From JABDDM01 sp038240295 (GTDB lineage: Bacteria; Bacteroidota; Ignavibacteria; Palsa-1295), in assembly GCA_038240295.1 (NCBI GenBank), contig JBBSDW010000041.1, forward strand, positions 1-21,648: 21,648 nucleotides of DNA, read 5' to 3'. Below, one piece after another: positions 7,620 through 14,640 of this stretch. Position 1 is the stretch's first letter. Every line of letters begins with the position of its first letter. Below the pieces are notes generated by a model that saw nothing but the letters and a program-made list of their open reading frames with translations, had not been told where the DNA came from and searched no databases. The position numbers and the translations under genes are program-made.

Positions 7620-8138
7620 ATGAACCGCTCTACGCTACTACCGTCGCTACTTGTGCCTCTTCTCCTGATTCTCTGCTCGGCGCAAGTCTTTGCACAGCCT
7701 TCTCGCAAGAAGGTGAACTTTGACACGATCACGCTGGCAAGGTTGCAGGCGGGCGAGCCCATTCGGGACATTGGAGTCAAGGTGATCGAGCCGATCGACA
7801 CAATGCTTTCGGGCGGTAGCGATGGTGTGAGTCTTTTGAAGTTCAATGGAACCTGCTTCGGATTGAAAGGCGAATATCGGATCGTTACAAAAGGATCCAT
7901 CATTCATCAGATCACGTTTTCTGTGCAGGCGAAAGACAGCGCGGATGCGGCTCGCAATTTCGAGAACCTAGATGCGATAATCGAAAAACAGTACGGAAAT
8001 CCGAATGAAGGCTACACCAACGTCTACAAGATGATCCGGTGGAATGGCAAGCAGCAATCGCTGGCGTTGCAAACGAAGGATGGCACTTCGTACGTCTCGG
8101 TGATCCTGAGCGAAATCGACAAACCTGTAAAACGGTAA
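7620..8138 (+). CDS. Small secreted protein of unknown function
   Basis: A 172-residue protein with a clear Sec signal peptide: MNRSTLLPSLLVPLLLILCS then AQVFA followed by Gln, an AxA-type cleavage site at about residue 25. The mature part is about 147 residues, rich in beta-strand-like alternation, with single Cys (in NGTCFG) and a central GEYRIVTKGSIIHQITFSV segment. It resembles small periplasmic domains that read stored stress or growth signals, but no family is recognised. It follows a terminator and so probably has its own promoter. About 100 bases separate it from ychF, with no clear terminator between them. Confidence 0.8.
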   Translation: MNRSTLLPSLLVPLLLILCSAQVFAQPSRKKVNFDTITLARLQAGEPIRDIGVKVIEPIDTMLSGGSDGVSLLKFNGTCFGLKGEYRIVTKGSIIHQITFSVQAKDSADAARNFENLDAIIEKQYGNPNEGYTNVYKMIRWNGKQQSLALQTKDGTSYVSVILSEIDKPVKR

Positions 8139-8244
8139 ACGCCTTCGAGAGCGGTGCGCGCCTCCGAACGCACTCGCCTCCGAAGGAACAAAAATCTTCG
8201 CCTGAGTGCTACGAGGGCGACACGAACTTGAATCGAGATCAACC

Positions 8245-9345
8245 ATGGGAATTCGCTGCGGCATTGTCGGCTTGCCGAACGTAGGAAAATCGACGCTTTT
8301 TAATGCGATCACCGCGAGCTCTCAGGCTGCTGCGGAGAATTATCCCTTCTGCACGATCGAGCCGAACACCGGCGTAGTGGCTGTTCCCGATTCGAGACTC
8401 AAAGTGCTCACCAAGCTCATCGAGCCTGATAAAGAAGTCCCGACCACGATCGAGTTTGTCGATATTGCAGGACTTGTAAAAGGAGCTGCTTCTGGCGAAG
8501 GACTGGGCAATCAATTTTTGTCGCACATTCGTGAGGTCGACGCGATCGCGCATGTTGTCCGCGCATTCGACGATGAGAATGTGATCCACGTCGATGGTTC
8601 GATCAATCCGAAGCGCGACATCGAAGTCATCGAAGCAGAGTTGATCCTGAAGGATCTTGACACACTCGATAAGAAACAGGACGGCGCTGCCCGCAAAGCA
8701 AAGACCGGCGATGTGAAGGCGAAGGCCGAGCTCGATCTTTATGTCAGGCTTCGACAGCACATGGTCGAGGGCAGGCTGGCGCGTTACCTCGCTCTTGCGA
8801 ACGACGACGAAAAAATGTGGCTTCGCGAGATGCACTTATTAACTGCGAAGCCTGTGCTTTATGTGGCGAACACCGATGAAACTGGCGTCGTAAATGGGAA
8901 CGCCTATATCGATACGATCAACGAGATTGCAAAGCGCGAGGATGCACGTGTCGTTGCGATTTGCGCGAAGATCGAAATGGAACTGGCAGAAGTCGATGAA
9001 TCGGAGCGCGAACATTTTCTCCACGATCTCGGACTAAAAGAGCCGGGGCTGAACGCCGTCGTGCGAGAAGCATACGACCTGCTTGGTCTGCAAACCTATT
9101 TTACCGCCGGCAAGACCGAAGTTCGTGCCTGGACGGTTCGCAAAGGCGCTAAAGCGCCGGAAGCTGCCGGTGTGATCCATACCGATTTCGAGAAAGGCTT
9201 CATCCGCGCCGAGGTAATGAAGTATAACGATCTCGTGCGGCTCGGAAATGAAAGTGCTGTGAAAGTCGCGGGGCTTTTGCGGAGCGAAGGCAAGGAATAT
9301 CTTGTCGAGGATGGCGATGTCATGCATTTCCGCTTCAATGTCTAA
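8245..9345 (+). CDS. ychF: Ribosome-associated ATPase/GTPase YchF (OLA1 family)
   Basis: Obg-family P-loop NTPase that prefers ATP, binds ribosomes and is linked to oxidative-stress control. The 366-residue product matches the family length. The P-loop GLPNVGKST is at residues 9-17, the G3 motif appears as FVDIAGLVKGA, and YVANTDE lies in the G4 region, where YchF proteins lack the canonical NKxD. The coiled-coil alpha-helical insert and the C-terminal TGS domain (ending in EGKEYLVEDGDVMHFRFNV) are intact. The ATG at 8245 gives the universal MGIRCGIVGLPN start; an ATG 39 bases upstream is in frame but would add unrelated residues. The gene appears complete and ordinary. Confidence 0.97.
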   Translation: MGIRCGIVGLPNVGKSTLFNAITASSQAAAENYPFCTIEPNTGVVAVPDSRLKVLTKLIEPDKEVPTTIEFVDIAGLVKGAASGEGLGNQFLSHIREVDAIAHVVRAFDDENVIHVDGSINPKRDIEVIEAELILKDLDTLDKKQDGAARKAKTGDVKAKAELDLYVRLRQHMVEGRLARYLALANDDEKMWLREMHLLTAKPVLYVANTDETGVVNGNAYIDTINEIAKREDARVVAICAKIEMELAEVDESEREHFLHDLGLKEPGLNAVVREAYDLLGLQTYFTAGKTEVRAWTVRKGAKAPEAAGVIHTDFEKGFIRAEVMKYNDLVRLGNESAVKVAGLLRSEGKEYLVEDGDVMHFRFNV

Positions 9346-9450
9346 AGCCGGGATATCTGAAGCGAGGTTTACTCGTCGGGGCACGAAAACGATCCCTTTC
9401 GGTGTCGTAACAACGCAAGGTTAACGACTTCGCTTTAACGATTTCTTCAC

Positions 9451-10086
9451 GTGCCCTTTTCTTCTGTTCACCTTCCCCACGAACGGTACAACGAGACCTT
9501 CCTCTCGCGAGAGGATCTGGAGAAATTATTGCGCGAGCGAAATCTTCCCGCGACCCAGATCAACAAGTGTATGGACGCCTATGAAATGGCCGAGAGTGTA
9601 CACGAATTTCAAAAGCGTCCCGACAGGACCCCGTACTTCTGGCACCCGAGCCGCGTGGCAAAGATCTGCATTCTCGAACTCAATCAGCACGACGTAAGCG
9701 TAGTCTGCGCAGCGTTGCTGCATGATGCGCTCGAAGATTCACACGTACTCACGCCCGAGATCATCGAACTGAACTTCGGCTCCTACACAAGTTATCTCGT
9801 CCAGAAGCTGACCAAAGATATCAAGGCCGAAGGCGTCATCAAAGAGTGGATCGAAAGGGAGTATATTGAGAAGCTCATGCTCTCAAGTGAGGATGCAAGA
9901 ATGCTCAAACTCGCCGACCGGCTCGACACGTATCGCTGCCTCGAATTCAACGTCAAGAAGAATCCGATCAAGTATATCATGGAGACCAAAGAGCACTACT
10001 TCCCCCTCGCCCAGGGCTCCGACTCGCCACGACTGAAATACCTCATCAAAGAATTGCAGAAGGAGCAGAATAAGTTTTTGGGATGA
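9451..10086 (+). CDS. Stand-alone HD-domain hydrolase resembling (p)ppGpp hydrolases
   Basis: Single-domain HD phosphohydrolase of the RelA/SpoT-hydrolase (Mesh1-like) type. Residues match the SpoT/Rel hydrolase site in order: H65 in WHPSRVA, H91-D92 in LLHDALED (with E95 and D96, as in the HDxxED motif), and D156 in MLKLADRLDT, preceded by SSEDAR. There is no synthetase, TGS or ACT domain; at 211 residues the protein is the size of a small alarmone hydrolase. The likely role is to remove the 3' pyrophosphate of ppGpp or to act on a related nucleotide. The start is a GTG preceded by a weak site; no better start gives the family N-terminus. A heptanucleotide repeat begins seven bases after the stop. 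Confidence 0.8.
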   Translation: MPFSSVHLPHERYNETFLSREDLEKLLRERNLPATQINKCMDAYEMAESVHEFQKRPDRTPYFWHPSRVAKICILELNQHDVSVVCAALLHDALEDSHVLTPEIIELNFGSYTSYLVQKLTKDIKAEGVIKEWIEREYIEKLMLSSEDARMLKLADRLDTYRCLEFNVKKNPIKYIMETKEHYFPLAQGSDSPRLKYLIKELQKEQNKFLG

Positions 10087-10092
10087 GGTTTG

Positions 10093-10134
10093 GGTGTCGG
10101 GTGTCTGGTGTCGGGTGTCCGGTGTCGGGTGTGG
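10093..10134 (+). repeat. Heptanucleotide repeat GGTGTCG, six units
   Basis: Six contiguous 7-base units: GGTGTCG, GGTGTCT, GGTGTCG, GGTGTCC, GGTGTCG, GGTGTGG. The repeat begins just after the stop of the HD hydrolase. All variation is in the last two positions of the unit. It is the same family as the repeat inside the oxidoreductase gene. Confidence 0.93.
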
Positions 10135-10187
10135 CGATCGGGCCCCAGTTTTTCACTCTTTCCGGTTTTTCATTACTCTTTAAAATA

Positions 10188-10249
10188 AGTCATCCTGAGT
10201 GGAGCATTGAAGCACAAAGTGCTTCAATGCGGAGAGAAGGATCTTACCT
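10188..10249 (+). repeat. Dispersed hairpin repeat family B, copy 1
   Basis: Begins AGTCATCCTGAG and ends GAAGGATCTTACCT. Inside is a perfect 12-bp stem, GCATTGAAGCAC / GTGCTTCAATGC, around the loop AAA (10204-10230). Related copies in the opposite orientation are at 10638-10704, 14312-14348 and 14534-14570. The outer ATCCT...AGGAT arms match a style of short palindromic repeat seen in many bacterial genomes. Confidence 0.88.
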
Positions 10250-10413
10250 TTAAAACGCCGCCAAGTAAAAAAAGAGAAAGTCTCCTATCCCCTGTAATAT
10301 CGCAGACGAAAGCTAAGATTCTTCAGGCGCGCATAGGGCAAGGCGAGCGCTAACGCATAACAGCGCCTTCATATTGACCCACTTAGAATAGTTAACCCTC
10401 GAATTGACTCGGG

Positions 10414-10573
10414 CTCCCCTCATCCCCAACCCTTCTCCCAAATTTCAAATTTGACATTCGTCAAATCTGAAATTTAGGAGAAGGAAGATTTTATTTAAAT
10501 AAGGAAAGTCCATCAAGTCCCTCTCCCATTCGCCCGACGAATGGGAGCGGGATTTAGGGTGAGGGTGGTGGGG
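10414..10573 (+). repeat. MITE-like repeat of about 160 bp with nested palindromes
   Basis: Noncoding element bounded by CCCCTCATCCCCAACCC on the left and TTAGGGTGAGGGTGG on the right, which are imperfect inverted ends. Inside are CTTCTCC...GGAGAAG enclosing an arm ATTTGAC/GTCAAAT (10449-10465), and a second hairpin CTCCCATTCG / CGAATGGGAG around CCCGA. It has no reading frame and no transposase. Elements with this CCCTCA...TGAGGG architecture are common dispersed repeats in bacterial genomes; the mobile nature is inferred. Confidence 0.7.
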
Positions 10574-10575
10574 CA

Positions 10576-10603
10576 AGTATGAAGTTTGAATTATGAAGTA
10601 TGA
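10576..10603 (+). repeat. Heptanucleotide repeat AGTATGA type, four units
   Basis: Units AGTATGA, AGTTTGA, ATTATGA, AGTATGA in direct succession, right after the MITE-like element. The same four-unit string, reverse-complemented, recurs at 14355-14382 and 14577-14604, and a three-unit variant lies at 16180-16200. Confidence 0.88.
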
Positions 10604-10637
10604 TAGATCTTTGCGTGATCATCGTAGTTGCGCCAAC

Positions 10638-10704
10638 GAGAGGTAAGATCCTTCTCTCCGCATTGAATCACTGCGTGATTCAATGCTCCGCTCAGGATGA
10701 CTGG
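10638..10704 (-). repeat. Dispersed hairpin repeat family B, copy 2
   Basis: Reverse-orientation copy of the element at 10188-10249. Its inner stem is GCATTGAATCAC / GTGATTCAATGC around TGC (10660-10686), again a perfect 12 bp. Relative to copy 1 one base pair is changed on both arms, so pairing is kept. Outer parts are nearly identical to copy 1 (GAGCGGAGC, GGAGAGAAGGATCTTACCT). Confidence 0.9.
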
Positions 10705-10738
10705 TGGAAAAGAACAGTGAAAACGAGGACAGACTACC

Positions 10739-10752
10739 CGACACCCGACACC
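10739..10752 (-). repeat. Heptanucleotide repeat GGTGTCG, two units, inverted
   Basis: Two CGACACC units on the plus strand, the reverse complement of the GGTGTCG unit at 10093-10134. Together with the outward-facing family B copies this makes the 10.09-10.75-kb gap roughly symmetrical: repeat, hairpin, MITE-like element, hairpin, repeat. Confidence 0.7.
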
Positions 10753-10786
10753 CTGTCGTATTTTTGTCCATCACCAATACAAACAC

Positions 10787-12160
10787 ATGCAGGCAATTCT
10801 CGACTACATCGACCAGAACAAAGCGCGTTATGAAACTGAGCTTAAGGAATTCCTGAGCATTCCTTCGATCTCGACGGCTCCGGAAAATGTTACGGATGTG
10901 CGTCGTTGTGCCGAATGGGTTCGTGATGAACTCGTTCGCATTGGGATGCAGAACGCACAAATTTTTGAAACAGCCGGCCATCCTGTCGTCTATGCCGAAC
11001 GACTTGATGCTGGAGAAGATGCGCAGACGCTCCTTTTCTACGGCCACTACGATGTGCAGCCTGTCGATCCGCTGAATCTTTGGGACGCTCCGCCATTCGA
11101 GCCGACCGTACGAGGAGAAAACATTTATGCTCGCGGAAGTGCCGATGATAAGGGGCAGGTATTTCTGAACATCAAAGCGCTCGAAGCACATCTTGCACTC
11201 AATGGGTCGTTGCCTGTCAATGTCAAGGTGATGATTGAAGGCGAAGAAGAGATCGGTTCGCCGAATCTCGAAAAATTTCTGGATGATCACAGAGCGCTGC
11301 TCAAATGCGACACCGTCTTGGTATCTGATACTCCGATGTATGCGTATGAGACGCCCTCGCTCTGCTATGGCTTGCGCGGACTTTGTTACATGGAAATTGA
11401 AGTGACAGGCCCAAACCGCGATCTGCATTCGGGAAGTTACGGTGGTGTCGTCGTCAATCCGATCAATGCGCTTGCGCAGATGATCAGCCAGATGAAAGCC
11501 GAAACAGGCATGATCATGATCGACGGATTTTATGACGCGGTCCTGCCGGAGAATTCGCAGGAGCGTTCGGAACTCGCAAAGCTGCCGTTCGACGAAGTGC
11601 AGTACAAATCCGATCTCGATGTCGATGCATTGATGGGCGAAGAAGGCTATTCGAACGTCGAGCGCCTGTCGATTCGGCCGACGCTCGATGTTAACGGCAT
11701 TTGGGGCGGCTTCATGGGCGATGGTGCGAAGACGGTGCTGCCATCGGTGGCGCATGCAAAGATCTCGATGCGGCTTGTGCCAGATCAAACACCCAAAGAG
11801 ATCGCAAAACTATTTACCGAGTTCGTCGAGAAGATCACACCGGCAGGCGTTCGCGCCAAAGTAACCGAATTACATGGCGGCCCACCAGCCGTAACGCCGA
11901 TCGATTCGGCAGGGGTTCGCGCGGCGAGCAGAGCGCTGAAGCAGATCTTTGGCAAGGACCCACTGCTGACACGTGAAGGCGGCTCGATCCCGATCGTCGA
12001 GCAATTCAAACGGATTCTTCACGCGCCGACTGTGCTCATGGGATTTACTCTGCCGGACCAGAACGCCCACTCGCCAAACGAGAAGCTTAACTTGCCTCAT
12101 TTCCACAAGGGCATCAAAACGACCGCTGTCTTCTTTTCAGAACTTGCTAAAGAGAAGTAG
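10787..12160 (+). CDS. M20-family metallodipeptidase (CNDP/DapE-like)
   Basis: Cytosolic zinc dipeptidase of clan MH, probably hydrolysing dipeptides for amino-acid recovery. At 457 residues it has all co-catalytic residues in order: H87 with D89 in GHYDVQP, bridging D120 in SADDKGQ, catalytic E154 and ligand E155 in EGEEEIGS, D181 in VSDTPMY, and H428 in NAHSPNEK. The dimerisation (lid) domain occupies about 200-360, with DLHSGSYGG at its start, which is typical of the carnosinase-like subgroup. The ATG at 10787 begins a normal family N-terminus; no Shine-Dalgarno is visible. It stands alone, with a repeat-filled gap before it and a relic-bearing gap after it. Confidence 0.94.
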   Translation: MQAILDYIDQNKARYETELKEFLSIPSISTAPENVTDVRRCAEWVRDELVRIGMQNAQIFETAGHPVVYAERLDAGEDAQTLLFYGHYDVQPVDPLNLWDAPPFEPTVRGENIYARGSADDKGQVFLNIKALEAHLALNGSLPVNVKVMIEGEEEIGSPNLEKFLDDHRALLKCDTVLVSDTPMYAYETPSLCYGLRGLCYMEIEVTGPNRDLHSGSYGGVVVNPINALAQMISQMKAETGMIMIDGFYDAVLPENSQERSELAKLPFDEVQYKSDLDVDALMGEEGYSNVERLSIRPTLDVNGIWGGFMGDGAKTVLPSVAHAKISMRLVPDQTPKEIAKLFTEFVEKITPAGVRAKVTELHGGPPAVTPIDSAGVRAASRALKQIFGKDPLLTREGGSIPIVEQFKRILHAPTVLMGFTLPDQNAHSPNEKLNLPHFHKGIKTTAVFFSELAKEK

Positions 12161-12201
12161 TGCCCTGCGCCGCATTTCTGCTGGCATGAATATATGAGTA
12201 C

Positions 12202-12366
12202 CTATTCATACTGTTCATACTTTAGCTCAATGCTGATCAAGACCGACTTTTTAGTTCCGACGCTCACTTGCAGACCAACACCGGCTGCGAGTGCGGTCGC
12301 AGTATTGGTCCCCCGAACGCCGCTTCGATCTCGCTTCCCCACCTGACATCGAGCGCGTTCTAACAC
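12202..12366 (-). pseudogene. Possible C-terminal remnant of a beta-rich surface protein
   Basis: Between the dipeptidase and the next lipoprotein the minus strand is open from 12405 to the TAG at 12202, with only a GTG (12366) as possible start, giving 54 residues. The last half, AAGVGLQVSVGTKKSVLISI then ELKYEQYE, has the alternating pattern of a membrane beta-strand pair and looks like the end of an outer-membrane barrel protein. There is no signal peptide or upstream part. It may be a decayed gene tail or chance. The rest of the 12161-12473 gap shows no other feature except the ribosome site of the next gene. Confidence 0.25.
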
Positions 12367-12462
12367 GCTCGCACCGGCATTACACGTTCTTGAAATTTTG
12401 CGGGGTTAAACACTCTGCATATTCAAGCTCGTACCGACTTTTCCCGAATCTGTTATATCATT

Positions 12463-12467
12463 GAGGT
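12463..12467 (+). promoter_or_regulatory. Strong Shine-Dalgarno site
   Basis: GAGGT six bases before the ATG of the duplicated-domain lipoprotein. It is notable because most genes in this window have no comparable site, suggesting efficient translation of this lipoprotein. Confidence 0.6.
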
Positions 12468-12473
12468 ACTATC

Positions 12474-13004
12474 ATGAAAACAACATATCTTGTCGCACCA
12501 ATCGGACTCCTACTCGCCGCATGCAGCACCACTAAGAGTGTCGAGCTACCCCTGGTCTATTCGCCAGAATGCCAGGCGCACTCGCTCACCTTTGAATCCT
12601 ATCACGATGGCCAGATCGACTATGAATTCAAAGACGATCCTGACGTGGACACTGCGATCCATATCGTCGTAACGCCGGCGAATATGCGTTACCGGCTTCA
12701 CAACGATGGAAGAGTGACCGCACTATCGCCTTACATCGACCCTCCGCCGATCACGGCTCTGGACCTGGCCGAGATGCGAAGCACCTTTATGCGGCACAAT
12801 GTGACATTCGTTGAATACGCTGGCGACGGGTCTTACGGTATGAGCTTTAAGGATAATCCAGAATGCTCGAACGTAGTACACGTCGTGGTGATGCCAGACG
12901 CCAGCCGCTTTCGGATCTGGAATAACGGTGCTACCGAGAAAATTACAGATATAGATAGCGGAAGTTTCCCGTTCACGAATCAGGTGTATGCACCTGCGCA
13001 ATAG
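12474..13004 (+). CDS. Lipoprotein with an internally duplicated domain
   Basis: A 176-residue lipoprotein: short basic N-terminus, hydrophobic core, and lipobox LAAC with the lipidated Cys at 17. The mature part contains two copies of a roughly 48-residue unit (about 38-84 and 110-157). Each has a pattern of TF.xY then DG, Y or S, then FKD(D/N)P, then hydrophobic HIVVTP / HVVVMP, then R(Y/F)R and NDG / NNG. The units are separated by a Pro-rich linker (YIDPPPITALDL). No known domain is recognised; the repeat could form a small beta-rich fold twice. It is preceded by a good ribosome site and faces another lipoprotein gene across a shared hairpin. Confidence 0.85.
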   Translation: MKTTYLVAPIGLLLAACSTTKSVELPLVYSPECQAHSLTFESYHDGQIDYEFKDDPDVDTAIHIVVTPANMRYRLHNDGRVTALSPYIDPPPITALDLAEMRSTFMRHNVTFVEYAGDGSYGMSFKDNPECSNVVHVVVMPDASRFRIWNNGATEKITDIDSGSFPFTNQVYAPAQ

Positions 13005-13022
13005 CCGCATACAAAAAATGAA

Positions 13023-13053
13023 AGAGGCGCACTGTGTTCCGCAGTGCGCCTCT
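13023..13053. terminator. Hairpin terminator between convergent lipoprotein genes
   Basis: Perfect 12-bp stem AGAGGCGCACTG / CAGTGCGCCTCT with a 7-base loop. Read on the minus strand it is followed by TTCATTTTTT, making a good intrinsic terminator for the 13165-14049 gene. On plus the tail is poor, so it may work for the other gene mainly as a stem that stops decay or weakly terminates. Confidence 0.85.
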
Positions 13054-13164
13054 GGATTAAAGGATCTACCTGTTCCTGATAGATCATGTTCTCGTCGTTT
13101 GTTCTCTTTGCGCTTTCGCGAAGAGCTCTTCCACTTATTGACGGTACGTAGTGCCCTGAGCCGG

Positions 13165-14049
13165 TTAGCGGCCGTCTCTGAGCCAGAATCCCTGCTTGAC
13201 GTCGATCGTGAATGTATCGACCGATCCGTTGCCGCTCGTACGCGTTACGAGCAAAGTGGCAGTTGCATCGCTGGAAGCGGTTGCGTCATCGTTGAAGGTG
13301 ATCGCAGTGCTGCGTGTAAAGTTATTCTTCGTACCGGCTGCTGCGAAGGTCGATGCGGCAGGTCCGACAAGATACGCTTCACCTGTTACGTCGCGCTTCA
13401 TTGCATCGTTTGTGTAGGTGATGCTGAAAGTGTGTGCGATCACGCGGCCCGGATTCCAGACGGTGCTAAGCGTCGACTGACCGGCACGGTTGAAATTTCC
13501 GTTGAGTACAGGGCTGCTGATGAGTCCCGAAAGCGTCCAGCTTCCGTTCGAAGAATCGGCCACGGTTGCGCGAGGCGTTACTGCATTGTGGTCGCCCTTT
13601 TCGTTGATCACGAGCCTATCGGTCACACCCTTCTGGAAGTACTGCATCGCATTCCCGCTTGCATCGTAGAAGGTGTAGGTATAGACGTGCTGGCCGTTAA
13701 AGCTAAAGCCATTCTGTCCACCCGAGCGGGTAAAAGTGATCGTGTGCAACTTCGTGACGGGGTCGTAACTTGTGTCGCGTGACTGCGGGGAGTTCTTGCC
13801 GAGTTCATCCGAAGTCGATACGCTACCGCCATTGCCAAGTGTATACGCATCGGCGATGATCGCACCTGCGCCGTCGGTCTTCGCGCCGATCGCGGTCGCG
13901 GTGACGTCTGCTGCAGCCTGAGAGTCGTAAGCCTGCTGACTCGGTACTTCGCTCGGTGCGGTCGAGGATTGGCAGCTTGCAAGTCCGCCAAGCGTCAACA
14001 TAGCAACGCCCGCGGCGAACATTTTTAAGGTCGATTGATTGAGTGTCAT
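13165..14049 (-). CDS. Putative lipoprotein of unknown function
   Basis: A 294-residue lipoprotein with an N-terminal hydrophobic stretch and lipobox LASC (Cys at about 26), followed by a Ser/Gln/Ala-rich linker. The mature part is dominated by Thr, Ser, Gly and Asn and by alternating beta-strand patterns (TITFTRSGG, YTYTFYDASGNAMQYF, AHTFSITYTND, DTFTIDVKQGFWL), suggesting a beta-sandwich surface protein. The ATG at 14049 is chosen because it gives a normal lipoprotein signal; an in-frame start at 14106 adds 19 polar residues before it. I recognise no family. It ends at the shared hairpin at 13023-13053. Confidence 0.82.
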   Translation of the reverse strand: MTLNQSTLKMFAAGVAMLTLGGLASCQSSTAPSEVPSQQAYDSQAAADVTATAIGAKTDGAGAIIADAYTLGNGGSVSTSDELGKNSPQSRDTSYDPVTKLHTITFTRSGGQNGFSFNGQHVYTYTFYDASGNAMQYFQKGVTDRLVINEKGDHNAVTPRATVADSSNGSWTLSGLISSPVLNGNFNRAGQSTLSTVWNPGRVIAHTFSITYTNDAMKRDVTGEAYLVGPAASTFAAAGTKNNFTRSTAITFNDDATASSDATATLLVTRTSGNGSVDTFTIDVKQGFWLRDGR

Positions 14050-14311
14050 GATTCTTTTAACGATTGATCTGTCCAAAACAGATGGTGATACAAAACCTGA
14101 TTTCAAAACTTACAGACGATAGAGAGCTTAGTTGGCGGAAGGTTTAAGCCGGCTGAATGAATTCTTTCTCAGGGACGAGAAAGCGCCAAGCTCTTCCCTG
14201 CAGCCGTAAGGGTGGGACAACCGAAATACACATCGTGTGGAGCCGAGCGCCGCCTTGACTCTCTCTCGATTGGGTGAAATGGTGTTGATCAACGGTAATC
14301 TTAACGCGACC

Positions 14312-14348
14312 GAGAGGTAAGATCCTTCGTCAGGCTCAGGATGACTGG
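14312..14348 (-). repeat. Dispersed repeat family B, short copy 3
   Basis: Core arms GAGGTAAGATCCTTC and CTCAGGATGACTGG without the long inner hairpin of copies 1 and 2; only GTCAGG lies between them. It is part of the first unit of the tandem array. Confidence 0.8.
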
Positions 14349-14354
14349 TCCCAA

Positions 14355-14382
14355 TCATATTTCATAATTCAAACTTCATACT
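14355..14382 (-). repeat. Heptanucleotide repeat TCATACT type, four units
   Basis: TCATATT, TCATAAT, TCAAACT, TCATACT on plus; the reverse complement of the four units at 10576-10603. Confidence 0.85.
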
Positions 14383-14533
14383 TGCCCGATCGGGGTCAGG
14401 GAAGGCGGCGCTTCCCTGCACACGGGAAAGAGCGTGGGCAACCGAAATCTATACCGTGTGGAGTCAAGCGCCGCCTTGACTCGCTCTCGGTTGAGTGAAA
14501 TTTTTGTAGTCGACTGCAAATGTTTGGGCGACC

Positions 14534-14570
14534 GAGAGGTAAGATCCTTCGTTGGGCTCAGGATGACTGG
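14534..14570 (-). repeat. Dispersed repeat family B, short copy 4
   Basis: Same core as copy 3, with GTTGGG between the arms. It belongs to the second unit of the tandem array. Confidence 0.8.
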
Positions 14571-14576
14571 GCCCAA

Positions 14577-14604
14577 TCATACTTCATAATTCAAACTTCA
14601 TCCT
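14577..14604 (-). repeat. Heptanucleotide repeat TCATACT type, four units
   Basis: TCATACT, TCATAAT, TCAAACT, TCATCCT on plus, directly after family B copy 4, in the same position as the heptamers in the first unit. Confidence 0.85.
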
Positions 14605-14640
14605 TGCCCAATCGGGCGCTTCCCTGCACACAGGAAAGAC

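Larger units (their letters stand above)
14193..14640 (+). repeat. Tandem array of a composite repeat of about 210-220 bp (2.1 copies)
   Basis: Copy 1 starts at the CTTCCCTG at 14193, copy 2 at 14411, and a partial third at 14619, giving spacings of 218 and 208 bases. Each copy has, in order, family A (CTTCCCTGC, CAACCGAAAT, CGTGTGGAG, GCGCCGCCTTGACT), a variable spacer, family B core (CGAGAGGTAAGATCCTTC then CTCAGGATGACTGG), and a four-unit TCATACT-type heptamer. The array ends exactly at the stop codon of apt. No protein is encoded; the 14050-14192 stretch before it shows nothing else. Confidence 0.85.

Noticed and set aside
10619..11788. A 389-residue minus-strand open frame
   Set aside because: It runs opposite the M20 dipeptidase and through repeat sequence; the dipeptidase has all catalytic residues in order.
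12988..13782. A 264-residue plus-strand open frame
   Set aside because: It starts inside the lipoprotein end, runs through the shared hairpin and lies opposite the second lipoprotein. The Cys/Arg-rich translation has no motif.
14193..14640. Insertion sequence
   Set aside because: No transposase frame and no terminal inverted repeats around the whole; it is a tandem of small noncoding modules.
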